Assembly (NCBI GenBank): GCA_008704415.1
Contig: VXIS01000276.1
Location: forward strand, 5,001 to 64,781
Source: Sphaerosporella brunnea
Lineage: Eukaryota > Ascomycota > Pezizomycetes > Pezizales > Pyronemataceae
Direction: 5' to 3'
DNA length: 59,781 nt
Of this stretch, positions 53,241 through 59,781 are shown one piece after another; position 1 is the stretch's first letter, and the number at the start of each line of letters is the position of its first letter. Position numbers and translations under genes: made by a program. Below the pieces are notes generated by a model, which had not been told where the DNA came from, did not search any database, and saw only the letters and a program-made list of their open reading frames with translations.

Positions 53241-55618
53241 CCATGCGATTAGGTAGAGATATGTGGGGGGTATAAGTTCTCTTGAGGTTTGCGTTCGGCT
53301 GCCTTGGTTTTGGTTGCGTATGGAGCTCTGGGTTGACGCTAACGCTAAAGTAAGGTACGAGCATAACCAGGGGCCCGCGAGCCTGCGAGCCTAAGCCCTG
53401 TCTCTGCCGTGGCCCATTGGATGACTTCTGGAAGGCTTTCTAAACCGGTTTACAGGCGGTTTTCGATGGTTTTCGCTTGGAAGCTACGAGCGCCAAGCTC
53501 ACAAAATTCTGATTGGCTGCAGCTACGTCTCAAGCAACGAAGCGAAATAAAAACAATGACGCCGTGATGGGGATGCTTTGTCGCACTGTCTGTAACTGTC
53601 TTTAGATGCTGGAACGCGGAACGCACGCAGTATATCCCAGGAATTGCGGAGTAATTCTCATCACGTTCCGGAACAAGGATTGTGACAGGGCTGTCGGTGC
53701 CCCATTGAGCCTCAGTTGGTGACAGCGTGAGGCGAGTGTCTTCGGGGCCTTGGCTGCTGGCGGATCCATTCTTGACGGCCGGCAAACTTTGTAGTAGTCC
53801 TTGTTGCAGTGCTGCCTCAGCCAGGCCACGCGGTCCTGGACCTTCGCTAGTTAGTAGTTACACGGCCGCCAGAGTGAGTGATAGAACGTGATTATGCATC
53901 GAGCAGGAATTTTGTGTATAATATATAGTAGCTTTGTGATTCTGGTGAAAATTTTTTTTAAAAAAATCCAATGCAGTCCCTTCGTCCAATAACTCCTCCA
54001 AATGCTTTGAATGATGACTCTGCTTGCTGCAAAAGAAGGTGCGATATTGTACCCAGTGAATTTCTTGCTTCATAGGTCACTCCTGCACCTATTTTCCCCC
54101 TTGATTTCTGGCAGCAATCATCTGTGCCAAATGCTTGCGTGGCTTGCAATAAAACGCTTGCTTTAAGCCCATCACCTAGGGGTTATGGAATGCTTGAACC
54201 TGAAGCAGCGATTTAATATTTGCACCTTGGTTATCTGTGGGTTTAAAAAGTTATCAATTCCAAAATCCGCTTCAAATCTTGACTTGGTGGATTCACAATC
54301 AGCTCACACTGTGTTTAAGTTTAAAGCCACAGACAGTCGCACAAAATCTTTTCCTTTAGTTTATTAATTCTCTAATCAAACGATTTTGTTGGCACATAGA
54401 CTGCGGCCAAGTCTGATTGTGTAATATTTACCTTATCTTTGGAAATGCCTGCTGTCACGGCGCGAGCTCAGAATAAGATTGTGTGGTGCTGTATTGCGAC
54501 TTTGCGTGTTGCGGTTCTGTGTTGAGGCTGTGTGTCAGTTACCGCAGTCCACTGCGATTATGGAGACTATATAAAGGTGCCTTCACTTCCGCTTTGTTGC
54601 TTGCTTTCTTCCCTCTTCATTGAATCTTTGTATCTCATTCTGAATGCAGTAACGGAAAAGGTTGGTAGCAGACTGGAGGGGCCCAAGAGGGGTGGCGGAC
54701 AGAGACAGGAACTAGGGCCGAGACGAGATCCGTGAGACAAAACGAGAGGTCCGGGGCTCAGGGTGGGAGGTATTTAAATTGAAATCTTTATTGAGCGGTA
54801 CTGGTGTGCAGCTAAGTATTATGCACGAGAACACTGTGAATATTCACTGGAAGGGTTGAGAACTATTCTTCCTGTGGCTTTGGATTTGGTAACAACAGCC
54901 TTCATCAACCGCTATTACAACCACAGTACGCGGGTAATGGAGGCTTATAGTGAAGGGCTAGGCTATGGTACAAAGGAGTTCACACAGCAGGTGTATAAGG
55001 GGCACCGTCAAGTTGTAGATAAGTCAAAATGGTAAATGGTAGATAGGGTTAAGTAATGGACGGTCACTCTAATTTCCAGATTGGGTAAATTACAGGTATG
55101 GCTGTACTGTCTCGCTGCCATGCGTGTCCCATACTAAATGCTTCCACCAACCCGCGAATTTTTCACCTCCCACCACCCTTTTTTTTTTTCTTCTTTCAAT
55201 CAGATCCTTCTAGAGCAGCATGTCTATCGCCCTATTAAACGCTTTTAATTTTATGTGTTGTTGTGATTAAATATATTCACGTGCAAAAGGTGGCTTTTGG
55301 CACTCCGTTTCAAGGTGTCCCCAACCATAAACCTGCGGCTCAACACACGCGCTCCGTCACTCGGAAATCGTGTCCACGTGTCCGGATCCGAGATCCGATC
55401 TGGCCATACATAATTCCCGTAATTCCGTTCAGGGAGCCCTCTCTTGCCTCAACACCAAAGCAGCAGTGCAAAACAACGCCAAACCCATGCTCCCATATCC
55501 CCCAAACATAGCAGCCATATCGACAAACCCCATCATCCCAACACTTAGCAGCAATCCGAATAAAAAATAAAATAAACGCCTCAACACCATAGTTATCTCC
55601 TGGAAAACGCATTGAAAT
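53241..55618. other. Gene-poor region between transporter and SSN3
   Basis: The first part is the promoter of the transporter gene. From 53850 to 55300 the DNA is AT-richer, with short overlapping frames that match nothing I recognise; old transposon sequence is possible but unsupported. The end (55340-55618) is the 3' flank of SSN3. Confidence 0.4.
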
Positions 55619-57346
55619 CTAACCCTCCTTCAGCCTCTTCGCCCTGTTCCCAGCAATTGAATCATCCGGTAACCCACTTCTCTTCGTGCCGGGCAACGAA
55701 ATGTCATTATCTTCCTGTGTGACCCGACGATGTGGATACTCGAATGTCTGTCCTTCGAACGCACTGTTCCCGTGACTTGTCAGTGCGCGCCCTTCCCACT
55801 TATTCACACACCCCCCCCCCCCCCCCTTTTTTTTTCTATCCAATACCAGCTGCAAATGAACAGGAATAACTCACTTGAGCGACAGCTTTGCACCCTCATG
55901 GAAATATGGGTGCTCCAGTGCCTGTTGAGCCGAGAGCCGCTGCGTAGGATCATAATTCAGCAGTCCCGCCAGTAGATCGTAACCCTGTGGATTCGTCTGG
56001 CCGATCTGCTGGTACCACGCTTTGAGGTTGTCGCCGTACTGCTTAAACGAACTGAGCTGATGGTATTCCGGATTCTGCCTCACATCCGGCCACCTTTCCG
56101 GGGTGGGCGTGCCCAGGATCTCGATGATCTTTTGCATCTGATTTCGCTGGAAGGGAACGGTGCTTTTCTTTTCCATTTTTGCTTCCTCGCCCTTGAAGAT
56201 TGGTCGCAGTGCCAGAAGCTCCGCAAAAATGCAGCCTACCGCCCACGTGTCGATGGCGGTCGTGTAGTGCTTACTGCCGAGCAGCAGCTCGGGCGCTCGG
56301 TACCATATCGTGACGACCACCTTGTCGCCGGTGTAGAGTGACTGTATCGGCTTGTAGAAAAGACGAGCCAGTCCTAGATCTCCAATCTTGACCTCACCAG
56401 CGGCTGTGACCATGATATTAGCGGGCTTCAAGTCTCTGTGGAGAACCCAATTCTGGTGCAGATAGGAGACACCATTAAGGAGCTGCCACAAGACAGATTT
56501 AACGGTGGTTTCCGGAATGGGACGCCGGTCTGGGTTCTGGGAGTGGTAGTGGATTATCTGGAGCAGATCGTGCTCGGCGTATTCAAACACCATATAGATA
56601 CATTTATCCTCGAGGATGATTTCGTGGAGGTGGATCACGTTTTCGTGGCTCAATTCCGAGCATAGCTATCGCATGTGAGCGCAAGCTCGAGAGAGATGGA
56701 ATAGGGGGGGGGGTGGTGGGGGCGAGCATACCGCCATCTCTCGACATGCTGATTGAGATATTCCAGTGTATTGAATTACCTCGCCCTCCTTGTCCGGTTT
56801 GAATCTGCATTCCAGTCAGACTTTGATTTGGACGAGTGGACAAAGAACCGACTTCTTGATCGCGAATTCTTTTTTGTTCCCTGGCGTGCGGCTCCGCGCC
56901 TTGTAGACGCGCCCATAAGTTCCCGACGAGATGAAGCCAATGATCTGGTACTTTTCCAGTACGCGCACTTTGCTTCTATAAGGAGGCATCTTTCCGCGAT
57001 CGTTGGCAGAAGTGGGGTCGTCCGCAGAGAGGAGGGCGAGAGATTTTTCGTCGGCAGTAATGATAGATGGCCTGGCGTCGTCGAGATTGTCGTCGATGTC
57101 GTTGTCGTTGTCGTTGTCGTCTTCGTCGCGCTGGCGTTTGAGCTGTCTCTGCTGGGAGGGGATTGTATTTGTACTCGGGACGGACTGGAATTGTTGAGCA
57201 GCAGCCGAAGAAGAAGAAGAAGAAGAAGAAGAAGAAGAAGAAGGGTTCGGTGGCGGCGGAGCAGCGGCAGCAGGTACTACGGAAGTATTCTGAGTCGGCG
57301 GAAGTCCGACGGAACGGTTCGGCGCGGCGGGCAAGGAATGCTGCAT
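55619..57346 (-). CDS. SSN3: Cyclin-dependent kinase 8 of the Mediator kinase module
   Basis: Protein kinase that, with its cyclin SSN8, regulates Mediator and RNA polymerase II and phosphorylates transcription factors, in the nucleus. Four exons (56853-57346, 56732-56804, 55875-56665, 55619-55763) give 500 residues. The N-terminal extension of about 110 residues has poly-Ser (TCT repeat at about 57206-57241) and acidic stretches. The kinase shows a glycine loop [12 protein letters not shown], catalytic Lys in FAIKKFKPDKEG, the cyclin-binding helix [25 protein letters not shown] (DLG rather than DFG is usual in this family) and [10 protein letters not shown]. The C-terminus [23 protein letters not shown] is diagnostic of SSN3. 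An upstream ATG at 57415 adds 23 Asn/Lys-rich residues and is less likely. Confidence 0.95.
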
Positions 57347-58261
57347 TTCGAGCCACGGATCGAATTGTTTTTTGATATTTATATTATTTATATTATTTTG
57401 CTTTTCTTTTTGCACTTACTTCACTATCACTAGGCCGTTCCACCGCCGGCGGCTCCGTCTCGTGTCGACTAGAGTAGAGTGCAGTAATGTAGGTATATTG
57501 TACTCGTACTCTATTGCTGGTGGTGCGGGCTGAGCAGCTCCTGCGTCCTTTCTCCGCTTGCTGGGATGCGCATGGCCGATGGCCGATCGCCACGGCTCGG
57601 GTCGCGTGGGCGGTGGAGTAAGGGGGGGGGGGGGGCTAGACTACTAGTAGAGCATGTAGGGAGGGGTGTGGGGTTTTTTGGGGGGGTGGGAAGCGGGGGC
57701 TAAAAGACAGTGTAGGAAGTGGTGTGAGGGTCAACCCGTCAGGTAGTCTCCATGGGAGTAGAGTGGATAGGCTAGAGTGTGAGGAGGCCAGTGACTAGTG
57801 ATTAACTATAGATAGTGAAGTTCAGGGAGGAGTGATGGGCGATAGACTTGGAAAATGTGTTGTATTTTTTTTTTTTTTTTTTTAAAAGCGAGGGCTAAGT
57901 AGTAGAAAGTATGAGTTAATAGTGAAGGCTGAGGGTGCCTGGCGGAGTCGATAGGGTGGGAGGAAAGGAGGGAGAAAGCGGGAAAGGGGTGGGTTGGTTG
58001 GGGGCAGTTGGGATGAAATTTATAGTATAGTATTAGAATAGGGTGGCTGAAGTAGTAAAGTTTGTTATACAGTAGTAACTTCAGTGCTTTTCTTGGGCGC
58101 CAGAGACGGAAAATGAGGTAAAAGAAGGGTGTCGCTCGTAAAGGACAAGCTCACCGCGATGATCGTGTGACGTGACGAAGTGTGCATGATAGATTAGCAT
58201 GCGCAAGCTAGTCGCCTAGTGACGGGAGTAAGTGATAATTGCTTCACCATGTGATTAAGGT
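57347..58261. other. Upstream region of SSN3, G-rich low-complexity
   Basis: No gene recognised. Contains a poly-G run (57619-57633), a GGGGGG/TTTT patch (57668-57688) and a poly-T run (57866-57881). TAG and AGTA triplets are very frequent. Confidence 0.5.
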
Positions 58262-58672
58262 GTGAAGGGATTCAACCGTCAAAAAAGAAGAGAGGGGGAG
58301 AGAGGAGGGGAGAAGAGGGGGGGAGGAGAGGGACGGGAGGGGAGAGGAAAGAGGAAAGAGGAACGAAAGGGAAGAAAAGGAGGGAGGAGAAAAGAGGGAA
58401 GAGAGAAGAAGGGTAGTGAAAGGGAAGAAAAAAAGAAAAAAAGAAAATGAGAAGAAAAAGGAAGAGGAGAAAAAAGGGGAGGAGAAAAAAAGAGAAAGAA
58501 AGAGAAAAAAGGGGGGAAGGGGGGGAGGGAAGGAAAGGGAAAAGAAGAGGAGAAAAGGGGAAGAGAGAAAGAGGAACACGAGAACAAGGGGGAGAGGGAA
58601 GGAAAAGGAAGAGAGAGGAAGAGGAAAAAGAAGAAAGAGGAGAAAAGAAGGGAAAGGGGGGGGGAAGTGAGA
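58262..58672. repeat. 410-bp polypurine tract
   Basis: From about 58279 to 58670 nearly every base on the plus strand is A or G, with only a handful of C or T. It yields long open frames on both strands that are artefacts of composition. Such tracts can form triplex DNA and bias replication or transcription. Confidence 0.95.
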
Positions 58673-59781
58673 CAAGTAACCAGTGTAGGTAAAGAGAAGA
58701 AAGTGAATAGGTTCTGCCTAGCTAGTGAAGTGGTGAGTGACTATTGTATTAGTTCCCCACGTGACTACAAAGTGTCAGTTGTAGATGTCGGTGAGAACGA
58801 ATAGGTGAACAAAAGCCTACGCATATCATGTGTCTGCACTCAGCTAAAGGTGGGAATATGACATAGTGACCAACATCAAACAACAGTGACTACATATGAT
58901 AGTGGTGAAAGAACCCACTTTTCACCGTTGGAAGGTAGTCGTTCTATACTGAATCCCCCAGAAAAGCCACTTAACGTAGACACACAGACTAAGGACTAAA
59001 ACAGCAAGACTATATCAGATGGCCTATCGCTACCCTACTATGTGTGTCTGTTGTGCGAGGGTAGAAGTACGGAGGGAACTGTGGGTAGGGGATAGTGAGG
59101 GGGGGGTGGGGGGGGAACGACGCGCGGCCTAGTGCCTAGATTAGTACGGCCCACCTAGTCCTAGCAACCTTAGTGCCTAGTGTCGAGAAATGGTGAGGGT
59201 GGTGTGGAACTTGGGGCGCGGGTGGCAGGCGCCTAGGTGGAGGGTTTGCGCCGGACTAGTGATGAGAAGAGGGGGAAGATAGTGGGAACAGAGAAGAGGG
59301 AGAGAATAAGGGAAGATAAATAAAGTGCTCAACACAAACCTAGTGACTGAGCGATGACCGCCTAACTGAGCAGCCGCCCCTCCGAGCCGTAATGAACGTA
59401 GATGATACACACACTAAGAAACGACAAGTACGCACACACTAAGTGCACTAAAAGGCAAATTGGTCGTCCAAATGTTGGTAAGACACAGGAACAGGTGAGA
59501 GTATGGAACGGCCTGAGAGAGATTCAGTGGAAGAAGAGAAGAAGAGAAGTGATAGGGGATAGTGTAGAGAAAACTAGACAGTATTGCAAGAACAAAACGA
59601 AAGGGTGATAGTAAGATACGATGAGTAGATAAAGAGATAGTGTCCTAGGAGGACCCTATGTATGTGGGATAGGTGGATGTGGAAGAGTGAGAAAAGGAAC
59701 GATATGATAGCAGAGAGTGATGAACAAAAAGGCAAGAGAAAGGATGAGATGAAAAAAGGAGTATAGCGAGTTAAATATGGG
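58673..59781. other. Purine-skewed low-complexity end of the window
   Basis: No gene recognised. Purine skew on the plus strand continues, with short motifs such as AGTGA, TAGTG and GTGAGA scattered throughout. A G-rich run lies at 59099-59116. All frames are short and lack motifs. Confidence 0.5.

Noticed and set aside
58244..58675. Open frames of 60-143 codons on both strands in the polypurine tract
   Set aside because: Only two base types occur, so stops are rare. The products are Lys/Glu/Arg or Phe/Ser/Leu runs.

Overview
The window looks like nuclear DNA of a filamentous ascomycete (Pezizomycotina). Conserved genes are split by short introns of about 45-80 nt with GT..AG ends and CTAAC/CTGAC branch sites. 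The gene set includes SSN3/CDK8, a Sac7-type RhoGAP, an Argonaute and a fungal Ser/Pro-rich disordered protein. Conserved genes carry many introns (9 in the glutamate-cysteine ligase, 6 each in Argonaute and spermidine synthase), and spaces between genes are large and full of transposon debris and microsatellites. This would suit an early-diverging lineage such as Pezizomycetes, but that placement is a weak inference.

Layout. 0-9 kb: glutamate-cysteine ligase (+), a small RING-like/poly-proline protein (+), cytosolic Phe-tRNA synthetase alpha subunit (-). 9.8-14.9 kb: the most unusual region. I read it as a non-protein-coding host transcript whose introns carry about 17 box C/D snoRNA-like elements, separated by repeated micro-exons of about 32 nt. 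15-19.9 kb: a frame-broken 6-phosphogluconate-dehydrogenase-like gene, then a long gene-poor stretch with a small inverted-repeat element. 19.9-22.5 kb: RhoGAP. 23.5-25 kb: a transposon nest (PIF/Harbinger-like element with a Myb/SANT-like ORF, a fold-back element with 104-bp perfect arms, a hAT transposase remnant). 25.8-26.6 kb: an oil-body-associated-protein homologue, followed by another MITE. 28.2-29.6 kb: a decayed SLU7 splicing-factor copy. 32-33.1 kb: disordered Ser/Pro-rich protein. 34.3-35.1 kb: NHP2. 35.4 kb: tRNA-Lys(CTT). 36-36.8 kb: a secreted-protein pseudogene with two in-frame stops. 37.4-44.2 kb: degenerate repeats, a minisatellite and one unknown three-exon gene model. 44.3-47.7 kb: Argonaute (-). 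49.7-51.2 kb: spermidine synthase (+). 51.8-53.2 kb: EamA-type transporter (-). 55.6-57.3 kb: SSN3/CDK8 kinase (-). 57.4-59.8 kb: low-complexity, purine-skewed DNA with no recognisable gene.

Most intact genes are housekeeping and not functionally linked: glutathione and polyamine synthesis, translation, rRNA modification (NHP2, and probably the C/D array), Rho1 signalling, Mediator kinase and RNA silencing. The strongest candidate for something undescribed is the intron-nested C/D array. Its members share terminal stems with covarying bases and carry an extra internal hairpin, their guide segments vary, and the exons between them cannot be read as protein.
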